Shown: positions 36,621 through 49,145, numbered from the stretch's first letter. The stretch: DNA of 64,000 nucleotides from Sclerodactyla briareus (GCA_026419785.1 JAODTK010004043.1:1-64000), one strand, 5' to 3'. Numbers and translations are program-made. Notes: generated from the sequence alone by a model not told the origin.

Positions 36621-37739
36621 ATGGCGCTGAATCGCAAAGACATTCAGACAAAAGATCATCACCTAATCAGCGAAAAGAACATGATCAGAGAAACATGTGC
36701 TGTTAGTTTCGACCAAAATCGTGTCACTCGATTTGATACGTTTTAGAAGGCTTTAGATTTGGGTACAGGATCATTCGTATGTCCTATGGGATCACAGTTG
36801 CGTATAAGTTTTTTCGAGAAAAGAGTTCGAATCGAGGTCCTCCTCGCACACCTTTTAAGGTCCATGCATGTCCTAAGCGTGGTGATCTATTTTGAATACC
36901 GGCGTCGAGCCCTAATATTTCAGATGTTGCAGTTCCGAGTCTCTTGTACCCATTGAGCAAGGTACCTCATCCCGATTGCTCAAATTGATATGCTTGGAAT
37001 TAGCATGTTGCCGTCTGCGTGTATTTACCCGGAACGGTCATCCAGGTCTGCGCGAAGGGCGGCAGACCTTTCAAAAGAATGGCATTTTATTATTTTTCTC
37101 GTTTTTTCTCTGTCTCTGCACAGTAGCTATAATTTGACCAAGGTATTGATTGCATCTTCGAGCATTGGTCCCCCCACATTGATGACACTGAGTCATGAAT
37201 CAGAATCTTCCACTTCAACTTCATCGGAGAATCCTTTTCATCACCCGATCTCAAAATGCCCCTCTTGGGAAAATTGCCAAGTTATCCCTTACGACCCGTG
37301 GTCTGAACATGCCTGACACTATATAAAGTCCGCTGTGCCTACCAGTGACCACCTAACATCCAAGGGAATCCAAGTTGATATGTAGGAGCGAGCATTGTGT
37401 ATTTTTTCTTTTCGATCCTTCGAAATTACCATACTGGACGAATTAACCTTTCACCATCAAGTTCCTGAACACTCCATAAATCAACCTATGGTCACTATGG
37501 ACTATAAAAGAAAGAACAGATAGGTGCACGGGCATGTAGGGACTAATTTTGACAAGAACATAACCCCCTTAATCACCCATTTGATTTGAAATTCGTGGAC
37601 AAATCATCATAAGTACCACTGGTCCCTTTTAAATGAACTTGGGAAAAATGACCCCAAGATAACCTTTGTCCAAACGTACGGACTTTGGTACCAACTTGTT
37701 GCATGGTACCGATAACTGGCTACTATTGAGGACATCCTC
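36621..37739. other. No recognised feature
   Basis: A 108-codon plus frame at 36990-37316 with a Ser-rich end is the largest; no domain was recognised. Confidence 0.3.
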
Positions 37740-38010
37740 ACCATTCTTTACCCAATGACAACAACACATATGGACAGACAGACATACATTAGGTAGACAG
37801 ACCGACGGACAGACGACTGACAGACATACAGACGAAACAGACAGACAGCCGGAGAGACATATGAACAGACTGGATAGATCCAAACAGAAAGACAAGGGGG
37901 ATCGAACGGACAGACAGACGGCAAAGAGATAGATATATAGATAGATAGATAAGATAGATAGTCTAGATAGATATATAGATGATAGATCGATAGATGATAA
38001 TCGATGGATA
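37740..38010. repeat. GACA/GATA tetranucleotide repeat region
   Basis: Irregular GACA units (37770-37925) pass into GATA units (37928-38000). The minus-strand frame through this region encodes a Ser/Leu-rich artefact and is not a gene. Confidence 0.9.
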
Positions 38011-38279
38011 GCTGTTTTTTCGGACAACCTATATATGTTACATCTAGTTGATGAATTCATGAATTCAGTCATTGGTCGTTTGTGTCAATGTGTGGTACAA
38101 AACGATTCGTTATTCTTTTACGTTGCTGAACTGATGCTGGTTGTATTGACCTGCCACGATTGTCTAACATTTTAATCAACACCCTGTCATTGCCTTTTGA
38201 TCTTCCACTATTTGCAATTAACATTTGCGACATGATACACCCTGGTAGGCTCAATATGGAGCAAAGTTCACCGGGGTCA

Positions 38280-40300
38280 TATGCACTTGTCGTGCGTTGA
38301 CCAATCGTCGCGAGTCATTGGACTTTCGCTCCGAGCCTTGCGGCAACACCACTTCCACGAGACATCACCCAGCGGAAGCTAATTGTACTACACCGATATA
38401 AGCAGATATATGGCTGATAATTAGTCCTATCCTGTTATAAATGGCTCAACTCCACATTGGCGAGAATACAGGGAAGCAACCTTTGCTAAGTTTTTTTTTT
38501 TTTTTTTTGCCGAGGTGATCAGTGATGTGTAAATGTATTGGTTGCAGTCTATCGGTGGAACCATAGCATTAAGAACGAGAAGCTAAATACTCCAGATCCG
38601 ACCCACCCCATAATTCGATAATCCTTCGGCCAGTAATTGCTTTGTTGGCAAAAAACATGATATCGCGCGGAATCACATCCATGAATATTTTCAACAGTAC
38701 TAAGCTACAAATTACGCACACAGTTACGACCGGAATCTGCAGAGGGATGATACTACTACTACTTTCTCGAGAACCGGCATAGTGGCAGACTCATGTCCAA
38801 CGTTACCGCGCATATTGGACTGACGAGACTTATTGCAATATTCCCGGAGCAAGCCCCAGAAACCACTGCGGACAGTGGAACACAAGTTATTCTAGAATAA
38901 AAACGATACCAGCAAAAAATATTCAAATTTATATCGAGAAAGTCAGATTCACTGAATTCATGCGGAATTTGTAATTATGTTTAATCATTATTTCCGATTA
39001 TTTGACATAATCGTTCTTTATATGACGACACGAAAGTCCAGGATACTAGAATTAGTTGATTGCTCACGAACGTTTTCAGCATTGAATGGCGAGTTTTCAC
39101 AGGCTGTGATCTTAACAATATGGGTGGATGAACGGTAACTATGCCCTCCGTAAACAATTCGTAAATGTGTCTACGTGGCAACTACATCCCTTCATGTTGT
39201 TGATTAAGCCCCACGAGTCCTCAAATTTGTCGTATCGATCTACTTAGTTCTTAACATCACTGCGGAATATATTATTACAGCTTTTCGGTCAAATGCATTG
39301 TAAACATTTATTACCGATATCTTCCGCCGTGCGTACTTTCTTCATAGACAGTAATTCCTTCAAGTGCTGACTCCCCCATGAACGATAAGTAATATGACTT
39401 GCAATCTTCGTGTCAATTATACATAATGTTTGTGAAATATTTCATGCTCGACATCCCGCCTGACAAAAACGTTTCATGAATAGATTATGTCTGGTCGTTC
39501 GTTGTACAAAAGCAATCTCTAGCGCCTATAGTGCGATAACATGGAACACGGTGAGTAAATTACATACTGGGTGTCAATATGAAGGCAAAATACATGAATG
39601 GCGCAAAAAAAATGGAATTCTACTTTCTACGTGCCTTTCTGTAATTGTCATTTGACATCTTTTTGCAATTTTTGGCCCTTTTGTTATACTTTTTTAATAG
39701 CCCTATTGTATCCTCTAGTTTTCTATAGTGTTAATTCCGCACAAATACAATAAAGTGCTGTCTCTCGCCGATTCGCGAAGACCACATGGGATCCTCATTC
39801 ATCTTCCGTCCTGGTGAGAAAGAGCGATTTTTGTCACCTCCCTAGGCCGTTCCCGACGGGCTGATCTCTCCGCCGCTTTGAGAGAGAGCCTACCTTGATG
39901 CCCATCAAAAGCCGATCAGGCACGCGTCGTCTATTACTTTGGATGATCCTAAATTGGATTGCCTCAAGCGCTACATTGATAGTTAATTCTCCCGGGGGAC
40001 TAGCAGTGCGTTCCGCTCCTCCTCCCTTTCAATCTCACACCTCGACGAGTTATCCGTTCTACAATAATTCAGGCTACACTCCCCTTCCATTCCCCATAGT
40101 TTCCGCTATTTGACCATTACTCGTTACTCGGAATATGACTGCCACGTCAGGAGAGAGTCAATTCCTTAGCAGGAAGAATAAGTTTTTGCCTTATCTCTTT
40201 TTAGAGAAGAATTCATATGTTTTCTGTGTAGCCTAGACCTTTTTATACCTGTTCTAATATACCCGTATATCTTTCTTTAGAAAATGTTCCGTGGTAAGCC
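38280..40300 (+). repeat. Repeat family R, copy 6 (most complete)
   Basis: The only copy carrying both the left block (38290-38620, shared with 7500-7830) and the core (39513-39539) plus right block (39787-40140). The right block includes GGATCCTCATTCATCTTCCG, GATGCCCATCAAAAGCCGAT, TTTCAATCTCACACCTCGAC and a GAGTTATCCGTTCTAC stretch. About 2 kb long and non-coding as far as I can see. It gives the fullest view of the family. Confidence 0.65.
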
Positions 40301-40336
40301 TGCTATATGCATTGAAGGCGTTAGTACGCACATGAA

Positions 40337-40846
40337 ATGCGTTATCCGTGCGTAAAAATACGATCATACCAGTACGGTGGAATGGAGGATAATATGACTT
40401 TCCAGTATAGGGGTTTCCACAGTTTAAAGAGGCATTGTCGTCCGGTCATAACTGGCGGGAAGCGACGGCGACGTTTGTCCAAAGTTACGACGAAAAACCG
40501 TGTCAGTGCGATTCTATATAGATCACAATACAGACTAATGGTCACTATTGATCATTTGATTACAGTCAATACGATAGTGATTGTGCAATTCGGGGGGGGG
40601 GGGGGGCTGTTTTCTCGTGTGAGTCATGCAAACGTGGCCCCTCTATTTTCCGCCAGTTGTTCCGAGACAACATTGCCTCTTTCAGAAGGTTATATGGGTA
40701 ATGGTTTAAGAGTTCATTTAGGGCGGAAGAATAGAAGAGTGGGATCGGGTGACACTTTCGCAACATATATCCCGGGTTCGAAATCAGACGTTCTTCCCTG
40801 TAGGGATGGGCGAGGTCTTGCTCTTCGCCTCATAGTTCCGCTGTAA
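40337..40846 (+). CDS. Open frame of 169 codons, unidentified, probably not coding
   Basis: Contains KRHCRPVITGGKRRRRLSKV early, then a Gly run encoded by a G-homopolymer at 40591-40606, which makes the frame suspect. No domain recognised. Confidence 0.15.
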   Translation: MRYPCVKIRSYQYGGMEDNMTFQYRGFHSLKRHCRPVITGGKRRRRLSKVTTKNRVSAILYRSQYRLMVTIDHLITVNTIVIVQFGGGGGLFSRVSHANVAPLFSASCSETTLPLSEGYMGNGLRVHLGRKNRRVGSGDTFATYIPGSKSDVLPCRDGRGLALRLIVPL

Positions 40847-41361
40847 TGCAGTTGTCTCTCTGGGGTTACTGGTCTGTTACGAGATATTTGCAATAAGTTC
40901 TCGTCCCCCCGGTGGCAGTCACGTGAACTTGAAGACTGTCTGCTCCCCCAGGTTCCGAGAAAGTGGTCGAGCCTTGGAGTTCAATGAGCGTCCTCTTGGG
41001 AGGACGTAAACATGGAAGTCCGTAAGCCAGTTGGGATTGGTTACACCATTGCCTCGATATAATCTGATCACTAGTCGAGAAGAAAGGCGAGTTATCGCCG
41101 TGCTCATCCACAGATCAATACGGCAAGGTTCCTTGATGTCCTGACTTTGGTTTCTTTCATTCACTTGGCTTCAATTCATTAGAGTTGGAGAAGGGCGATA
41201 GAGTTGGGAGATTTTCAGTTTCAGTTGTGTCGAATTTACCCAATTTCGGTCAACGAAAGTTGATCAAATTGTTTTGGGTCTGGTTCCCTCATGACCAAAT
41301 TTTCAGTTAATGGTCAACCCTATGCCATCAGGGTGTACCGTAGACCCCCTTGTTGTTTGTG

Positions 41362-42111
41362 TCATGGACTGAAGATTTTTATTCTCAGTTTTGGCCTAAC
41401 GTAAGAGTTTGTGCCCTGAATCGACAACAAAATGATTTTTCCCCAACTGCAGGAAATAACATCTGTTGGGATAAATTGTATCAGTAAGCTTGATTCAGGA
41501 TACGCTTCCACTTCCCACACATGTATGAGATGAACGATTGAAATGTTTGTTCGATTGACTCTGACAATAATATTTTTTCTAACATTGGCTTGGGAAAGAA
41601 AAATGTTAAATACACCTATTAAAGCTCGGAAAGTGCCATTTCCAGTAACATGGATCAAATGTACCAATTTCCCTACGCTATGCGCCACGGAAATGGTGTT
41701 CCGCTTTGAAAAGGACTTTGCTATAGTAGAAAATAGCTTGCTTGCCACTTCTTCGGCCTGACATGTTTGACAGCACCATGTCATAGAGTGATCTACGTTA
41801 CAGCTGCCATGAAAATAAAATCTATCTGGCAAACTTTTTCGTCTACTTTTTTCTGTCGCGATATCCATGATTGACGCTTCGGGTATATGATCGTATATAT
41901 TCCTATCAAATATGCCCCGACTTCCGGATAATTTTATACACATTTTCAATTTATTTGGTCCTATAGGAGCTTCAGTGCCGCCATTCGGATTTTTAAGTGG
42001 AGGCAAGGCGTAGAACTCAGCGGCAGCAGAAAGATAGAATTCCCCATCTCCGCCGCGCTGTAAGTCTATAATACCGTGAACATTTCGGCTATCCCTTCCC
42101 TGAGAAGGCAC
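41362..42111 (-). CDS. Longest open frame in the window, 249 codons, unidentified
   Basis: An uninterrupted 750-base frame, notable where real genes are frame-broken. The first half is hydrophilic and protein-like (GGDGEFYLSAAAEFYALPPL, RGIFDRNIYDHIPEASIMDI, CNVDHSMTWCCQTCQ). The second half is basic/hydrophobic and includes LVHLIHV and IVHLIHV about 45 residues apart. No signal peptide, membrane segment or known domain is obvious. A further minus-strand frame (41164-40919) lies downstream. It could be an exon, a transposon remnant or chance. I do not recognise it. Confidence 0.35.
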   Translation of the reverse strand: MPSQGRDSRNVHGIIDLQRGGDGEFYLSAAAEFYALPPLKNPNGGTEAPIGPNKLKMCIKLSGSRGIFDRNIYDHIPEASIMDIATEKSRRKSLPDRFYFHGSCNVDHSMTWCCQTCQAEEVASKLFSTIAKSFSKRNTISVAHSVGKLVHLIHVTGNGTFRALIGVFNIFLSQANVRKNIIVRVNRTNISIVHLIHVWEVEAYPESSLLIQFIPTDVISCSWGKIILLSIQGTNSYVRPKLRIKIFSP

Positions 42112-43099
42112 AAGCCGAGATTGGTGTAAAAGCCAGTTGGTTATGCTATGAATTTAGCTATGTGGAACGATTTATGACTACTAGTGTCGGGGATCGGAAA
42201 TATTTGAAAATTCTTCAATAATGCAGTTGACGAATTGACTGGTTGATATACCATCACTCTTTAAAGAAATACATTTTCGCATACCGGGGTATTTTTGGTA
42301 CTGCGTATTATTCTAGTAGACGCAACCACCTGTCCGTCAATAGTACTGTTGTAATTTGTGGTGGTTTACTCGAAGGCATTAACCAGTTCATATTACCGTA
42401 TTCATCACGTATCGATGGCTCAATATTGACAGTTTGCGGAGCACAAAAGTGGAGTATTCACTTATAATTCTAAAAAAAAGTGTCAAAATTCGTTGGCGTA
42501 AGTACATCCCAGCAATACCTAATACGACATTTTTAAGAGACTTCTTTCAAGGCTAAGGACAGGTAAAATACCAATTTTTAGCTATGCTGAAAGGGGTTGT
42601 GCCGCGATTCTGACGTCTGGCGTCGACCAGGGTTTAAACCCACAGTATCTGGCTACCTGAGAAAGTTGTATTCTAAGACTACTGTACAGCAAAGCGACGG
42701 CAGGACGACTGCATGTTGCGACCTGGTGTGGTGGAAGATTTTGATTTGTCCACGGTATGCTACAGTTGGAACTGATATTCCATTTGAAGGGTAACAAAAT
42801 AGTTGAAAGTGATGAAGCCCGAAAAACGATACACGAGGGGAATCTTCAAACAATGGAACCTTGAACAAAGATGAAAAAAACACCATGAGAACATTATAAA
42901 ACCGCATTTATTGGACGTCAGAAGAGAAAAAACGGAGAGAATTAGCTTTGCAAACCCAACAAGAACATGCCTCCTAAAGTAGGTAAACTTTCCAGGCAGA
43001 AGTTGTAACATTGTAGCTGGCTAATGAAGTGTCCTTACTGGTAGCTATAGTGTCCATTCTTTGTAACCGATTATACGGAATGGATCGATACTACCTTGG

Positions 43100-44450
43100 G
43101 ATTCCTGCGCTCCTAGTTATAATTCAAATAGTATACCGCAACTTTAGTGGCAGTTGTACAATTCGCCCAGCGTGGCTGTGTACATCGACAAGCGTGGCCG
43201 TGTACATCCCAGCGTGCTATTTCGTGTTGAGACTGATGAGCTCCTTGAATCATAATCCTCGTACTTGAGCTGGAGCTGTCATGGCTTGGAGCTCCCAGTT
43301 TCCTCACCGTCCCCTCCTTATCTGTTATCTTCCTTGCTGGCTGTGACAGGGAAGTTCCTAAATATCTCGGCCTCTTTATCGTCACCACATATACCCTTCA
43401 GAACCGTATACTATTCGTTTTTTCCCTCCATCTACTATTCGATTTGGTGTCAGTCAAGGCTTCTCTCCTCTGACCATTTGTTCAGTCTTATTGTTGAGTT
43501 CCCGCAATTTTAACGTGGGCGCAATCTGCTTATTTGTTAGACGTCAATGCGTGGTTGAAGTCCACTTGTTCCGTTCCGCCCGTTCCTCGCCACTAGTCAG
43601 GCGGCTTTCAAGCAATTGTCTCTTCAGTCGTCTCTTCGGGGGTTGGTGTTACGCTTCGTAGAAACCCGGGATTTTCTCCTCGATGGACCACGGTCTTACG
43701 GTTCTCTCTCATCAGATGATCAACATTCTCTCTCGGTGTCAGGTCATCCTCTGTGCGATTCTCATCAACAAATGGCGGGCTCCGATCCGTTGGAGTTCGG
43801 CATGGCAGTGATACAGAGGGACCGCATGCAGGCTGTTGTTCGTCAATGGTCTCAGGTTCAAGACTACACTCCTTCTTGTAGTTGCCCTTCGGGTTATCTG
43901 ATTTATGGATAACCCGATTTCCGAATAGCTACAGGAGGCAGACACGCGTACGCTTCGCTTATCTACACGATGAACTCCTATCAAAAGCCGGACAATTCGG
44001 TCCCCAACCAGCAAACACTTCCCTTTACCTTGTCCTTCCCCCACGTCACATTCACTGCCACCCAAAACTGTGCCGGAAATTCGTCTCTACTGCCTCTTGG
44101 CCCATACACTCTCACCTGCCGGACCACCATTCGCACATCTCTTCCGTTGCCTTACCGTGCCCCGGACGTCCACTCCGCCTCCTTCCACACTTTCCGTACC
44201 AACGCCCATCCGCTAACCGACACATTTCCTGCACGTATACACAAAACTCATCCTTTTACTCTACTGAAATCTGACCCCTTTGAAAGCTTAGCCCTAAAAC
44301 GGAAATATCGCTCAATTTCGCAGGTCACGCAAAACACCCACTTTCCTCCAAGGTGTGCAGAACACCGAACACAAACAGAGAGAGAGAGAGAGGAGAGGGG
44401 GGGGGGGGGGGGAACTACATGTTCACAAAGTGTTAATGTAAACTGACTTT
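43100..44450. other. GC-rich unassigned block with several overlapping frames
   Basis: Frames of 98-158 codons on the plus strand and 108 on the minus overlap without recognisable domains. A short duplication CGTGGCYGTGTACATC lies at about 43171 and 43191. Pyrimidine-rich on the plus strand. Nothing more can be supported. Confidence 0.25.
44370..44415. repeat. GA repeat followed by G-run
   Basis: AGAGAGAGAG followed by about 15 G residues. Confidence 0.9.
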
Positions 44451-45171
44451 TTATTGCGACCTCGGGTCGCACTTTTTACAAAAATACAATCAATTGGTAA
44501 AATCGATAAAATGAAACTAAGATAGGGCTAACTATAACTAAGATCGGGCCACAAGATAAACACGGAAAGCGGATAGAAGAAAAGACACTACACGCAGCAA
44601 GCTACTAATATAATAATACTAATGAATATAATACTAATAATACTAATAATGAAATCATGCATGTCATCATGCAGATCAGATACGTTTGCTTTAACCCTTG
44701 TGTGATTTCTATGTGGTCGTGTTTGATTCAGAGCCAAAAAGCTAATTAGGCCAGACAGGGATAACAACTGACCGAACGTTCGTCCTAGATATCATATGTA
44801 GTAGAACGCACAAGCATGGCGTAATTGGGGGGAAATAAGCGGCAAGTACGGTTGAGAGACAAATAGAGGCGCCTTCACTATACACGAGTCTCCAATTTCT
44901 CATCCCATCAGAATATACTTTAACACACTCCGAAAGGGGACTACCATGAAAAAATAATCCACAGTAGTTATTCAGTCTTGGCCTAAATGACTATTCATCC
45001 GCAACGCTTTCGCGACAACTTTTTATAGGGACAATACGGGCGACGGGAGGAGTTTTAGGTTTGGAGAATTTTTTTCGTTATTATAATATGTAAATTTTGA
45101 TCATCCTTTTCACCTTTCAACCGGAGGGACAATGCAAACCTAGAGTAGGACTTTGGTGATCGGTTACGGCC

Positions 45172-45199
45172 CCCATATATTATATAATATATAATATAT

Positions 45200-45235
<36 letters not shown>
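45172..45235. repeat. TA microsatellite 5' of the SINE
   Basis: About 60 bases of TA dinucleotides ending where the SINE head begins. Confidence 0.9.
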
Positions 45236-45236
<1 letters not shown>

Positions 45237-45590
45237 CCGAGTGGTTAGCACTGTGGTAGAGCGTCAGTTTTCAACACGGTACGGCCGGGGACGAATCACG
45301 GTCGGGTTCATACCAAGACTTTAAAAATGGGACCTGTTGCCTTCTCGCTTGCGATCAGCATATGAGGGATAGGAAACGGGCAAAAAATGGGGTAGGCAAT
45401 CTGGAATTAGTTGCACGTCGGCGTGTAAGAGTACCCTCCTTTCACATAAGTACGCAAAAGAGAATCGCCTTGTTCCGTTTGTACTGTGACGTTCCGACGT
45501 GGACCCAATTCGGGCGAATATATCCGAGGTCCGCACCTTGCCGGGGCCTCGATAGGTAGGGTCCGTTTGTCCGGCAAGTGTCGTGAATGT

Positions 45591-45605
<15 letters not shown>
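45232..45605 (+). repeat. tRNA-derived SINE with a conserved body and A-tail
   Basis: The head reads as a tRNA-like pol III promoter (ACCGAGTGGTTAGCAC near 45237, then CGGGGACGAATCACGG near 45286). It is followed by a body with AAGACTTTAAAAATGGGACC (45314-45333) and TTGCCTTCTCGCTTGCGATC. The element ends in about 15 A residues at 45591-45605 and a TA microsatellite. The length of about 370 bases fits a SINE. The body is of a type that recurs in marine invertebrate SINEs, but I cannot name its domain. Confidence 0.75.
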
Positions 45606-45638
<33 letters not shown>

Positions 45639-45760
45639 GAGATATATATATATCTATATAGTATAGATATATAAATAAATAATAATATAAGTCAGGAGAA
45701 AGAGTGACCCACCTTGACGTGGTATATCTATATATAATATATATATAATATAAAAATTGC
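45591..45760. repeat. A-run and TA microsatellites 3' of the SINE
   Basis: Poly(A) of about 15, then TA and TATAGA tracts, then a GAGTGACCC-containing unit, then further TA sequence. Confidence 0.9.
45694..45719 (+). repeat. Left direct repeat flanking the Penelope-like element
   Basis: A sequence centred on AGAAAGAGTGACCCACCT precedes a TA run on the left of the element. A close copy lies on its right at 47783-47806 in the same orientation. Confidence 0.5.
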
Positions 45761-45974
45761 TGAGCTCAAAAAATAATAAGCATGTTGACACAGGAGTACT
45801 GAAAATATAATATTCGGAAAATTTTACTCAGCCGCGGTGACCAGTAACGAATAACAGCTAACAACAAACTGAAACGCAAAAAGACGGTATATACAGGCAT
45901 GGGGTGGCCCCCCCCAATCCCAATTTATCGACTTAGACACGGAGGTGAAAGGTATATTGAATTTAGGGGGCACT

Positions 45975-47490
45975 AGGTCTCTAGTCAGCCAGTGATGTGG
46001 GCTTGAATTTAAGATTACATTCATTCAGCACGTTTTCGGATTTCTTCGGAGGCGAAGTTGGACCTGCCAATGCATTTATCTTTCCAATTTGAGTGATTCG
46101 GACGATAAAATGTTCGCCACGGGGTACCTGCTGGGTTGTCTGCGAAGGGCCTTTTTGTGGGTATTGAACCTTAACCTGAAAGCTGTGCTTTTCACCACAT
46201 ATAGGCCACATGGCAACGTTTACAGTGAAAACAGATACGCATTGCGTGACTCACATGGTAGATTGGGGGGCTTTACGGTACTTGAGACCATGATACGCCA
46301 CGCAGTTGCCAGTGGTAAAATGACTGCAAATTTGGCAGCGAGATTTTTTTACAGGGAGATTACCAATTACTGACCACCGAGGCTAGAACCAGTTTGGAGG
46401 AAGTTATTAATCTTTTGTCAGGTTGGGGGGGGTTGCCTGAAAGCCTTGAGAGGGGTTCATCGAAGAGACCTGAACGATTGGCCATTTTGAGAGTGGCCAA
46501 ATCTCGCTTGAGGGACTGTAAAGAGGGGGGGTGGTAGCATAATTGTAATTCCGTGACCATGGTATACTCGTTGTCTGCTTGTTTAGCTTATAGGATAGCA
46601 GGTCGCTGCGCTGCCCCGCCCTCGCTTTCTCGACACCTCTCTTATGGATAATCATAGGTAACCCGTTGGAAGAAAATAAGGGGTGAGACGGGCCGTTTCT
46701 CCGATGTAGTCTTCGGTGTCAGAGCAGATGCTCCGCAGTCGAGGCACGACTATAAACAATGGATCGTTTGAGGCTGTTGGGATGAGCTGTGAATGTTTAG
46801 GAACTGATGATTATCAGTGGGGTTTGAATACAGGGGGGGTGTAGTTAGTGAGTTATAATCAAGGTGGACTAGTACGTCAAGAAATGCTATTGTAGAGTCT
46901 GATGATTCGAACGGAATTTGATTCGCTCGTGGAAGGCAATTAGCACTGTCCTTGAAGTTTGTCGTAGACGTGTGCTCTACCATTGGGCCAATGAAAAAAA
47001 ATGTCATCAATGCTATAATAATGGATGGGCTTCAGATCGGATTAGGATAAAAGTATTTTGCTCCCTTTCTCATGAATATATTTGCATAACAGGGGGCCAT
47101 CTTGGTACCCCTGGCGGTTCCAGTTGACTTTCCCAAGTAAATTTGTCGTTTGAATTCGAAGTGGTTGTTTTTTAGAGTGAACTCAATCAATTTGGACGTG
47201 TCATCTGATAAGTTTGGGGGGGGGGGTTGGAGGTGTCTTTATTGATAAATTCCTGCAGCCGAATCCTTCTTGGTGGGGGATGTTAGTGTATAGGGCTTTG
47301 ACATCCATGAACCAGGAAGCAGTTGGGGGGGGGGGAAGGTGTCAATTTCATTCAAAATACGAAGGAATGGGTAGTATCCTGCGGTAGGCTGGAGATCTGG
47401 GGGAGAAGTGGATTTGAGCAATCGAATCACCTCCTGGATAAACCGGGTAAGAGTTCCCATACCTGAAATGTTGGGTCGACCTGGTGGCAA
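45975..47490 (-). mobile_element. Penelope-like retroelement (reverse transcriptase, decayed)
   Basis: Minus strand, in order: PPGRPNISGMGTLTRFI (47437-47490), FLRILNEIDTFPP, LYTLTSP at the ALYTNIP position, then GTKMAPCYAN (47077-47113), a DDIFF-type catalytic block (near 46990-47015), STIAFLDVLVHLDYN, YSNPTDNHQFLNIHSS (46780-46835), and a CxxC...H-type tail near 46310-46340 followed by HFIVRITQIG (about 46085-46115). PGRPI.SG, GTKMAP..AN, IDDIFF and YSKPTD..QYLN.. are hallmarks of Penelope reverse transcriptases. These enzymes are related to telomerase and often fused to a GIY-YIG nuclease; I cannot confirm that domain here. Frames are broken repeatedly. Confidence 0.85.
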
Positions 47491-47633
47491 GAGTTTATTG
47501 GTTTTGGCCAGGTAAGAATTTTCTTGCCAGACAGGGGATGAGAAATCGGCCCCTGATCATTATGTGGGCTGGACTGGCAACATTTTTTGGCAACTGTATG
47601 GCATTTTCGGCCGGGTATAGAAGGTCTACACTA

Positions 47634-47727
47634 TATAAATATATATATATATTATATATAATATAGATATATAATATATAGATAATATAATATATATATA
47701 TATATATATATGATATATATATATATA

Positions 47728-47772
<45 letters not shown>
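47634..47772. repeat. TA microsatellite beside the Penelope-like element
   Basis: About 140 bases of TA with short interruptions, upstream (minus-strand sense) of the Penelope reverse transcriptase. Confidence 0.9.
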
Positions 47773-47782
47773 TATCAATTAG

Positions 47783-47806
47783 CAGAAGAGTGACCCGACC
47801 TACGTT
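47783..47806 (+). repeat. Right direct repeat flanking the Penelope-like element
   Basis: A sequence centred on AGAAGAGTGACCCGACCTAC, directly after a TA microsatellite, matches the left copy at 45694-45719 with one gap and one or two mismatches. Penelope-like elements commonly have such pseudo-terminal repeats. Confidence 0.5.
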
Positions 47807-48699
47807 TACTAACCCACATGAGAATTATGGCATTTGTGGCCCAGTGGGATTATGCAGGTCGACTTTTTCATTCTTCAACTAAGATTATTCATTTATACCA
47901 ATTTGCCACTGCAAAAGTCACTATTTGGTTGATAAAACCAGCAAATTTCATCCAAGTTTCTATTCCCAACGTATTTTCTAAAATAATCATCCCGTTAGAC
48001 AAAACCCCGTGAGCCCCGTAACAAGTTTCCTGTAATATACTGAATGGTAAATATTGATTTTTCACAGTCTACTTTCTTTTCTTTTCGTGGGTTGCTTTTC
48101 ACTAATTCACACCCAATTCAATATTTAATTGGGGCTGGTCTGGGCCCGGATCAGGTTTCGGGAAGAGCTTACCCCTGAAGAAAATATACACACCATTATG
48201 GAAACACATCCTTATTAGTTAATCGTTCATCGCCCTACTTGGATAGCCTCCCCAGGACTTTCTTTGTTTTTGTTACTTTCAGAACTTATGATTTTGTGTT
48301 TATTTTTTTTTTTTGGTAAATAGTTTCTGCATAGCCCAGTATACTCGTCAGCCTATCATGTTCAATGTTGATTGTATAATTTTCAATATCTTAGGGCATT
48401 GTCCCTCATTAACAAACATTACTTGTATATCATTGTATAATGTTAATACTTATAGTTTTGTTCCTATTACATAAACATTACTGCTGCGAAGTGGTGGACC
48501 GTGTTTGCCATTTATAATAAAATTTCATTTTTAAATAAGGTTCAAAAACCCGTTTGCTCTTTTAGTCGTGCCGTTTGTTATTGGTTATTATTTAAGAAGT
48601 ATCCTCATCCATTATGTTTATTTTGTAATTGGAGATTTATTTGGGATGAATTATTTTTTCATGTAATTGTAAATCGAGGGATATTTAAATTTTATCCTA

Positions 48700-49145
48700 C
48701 GAGGAGATTAAGGCGTCCTCGGTCTAACTACCATGGATCTGAGGCGAATTCGAGGTGACTTGATTCCGGTTTTTCAAAATTGTCCTGGACTCGATGAACT
48801 GTCCTTCCACTACTTCGTTGAATTTTCAATGTTACTGCAATAGATGCCACGTGTTCTCAAGCTTCGTGGCAAGCGCTGCAGATGACCTTCGGAATATTTC
48901 CTTCTCGCAGAGAGTGATCAATGAGTGGAATTGTCCTTCCTGGAAAATTTGTTCCTCTCTAAGAGTGTGAATGCGTTTCAAGAACATCTCGATTTATTTT
49001 TCAATGGACCCCCGACGGGCGAATATTTACGGTTTGGTTCATCATTTTTCTTTCCTGGAGATGTTGTGGCTCCGGGGTCCGTTTATGATGATTTGTCCTT
49101 CCTGCCCTTATTCCACTAAACTAAACTAAACTGAACTAATTACTA
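48700..49145 (+). mobile_element. CR1/L2-type LINE C-terminus and 3' end
   Basis: Plus strand across frames: LRRIRGDLIPVFQNCPGLDE (48709-48800), LKLRGKRCR, YFLLAESDQ.VEL at the YFFSQRVINEWN position, then LSKSVNAFQEHLDLFF (48955-49003). The series RGD...K.R..R...FFS.RV...WN.LP...V.A.SVN.FK..LD is the classic LINE thumb end. After the stop comes a run of ACTAA/ACTGA units (49115-49140), the usual terminal microsatellite. Confidence 0.7.

Noticed and set aside
37629..38072. 147-codon minus-strand frame rich in Ser, Leu and Cys
   Set aside because: It is a translation of the GACA/GATA simple repeat, not a gene.
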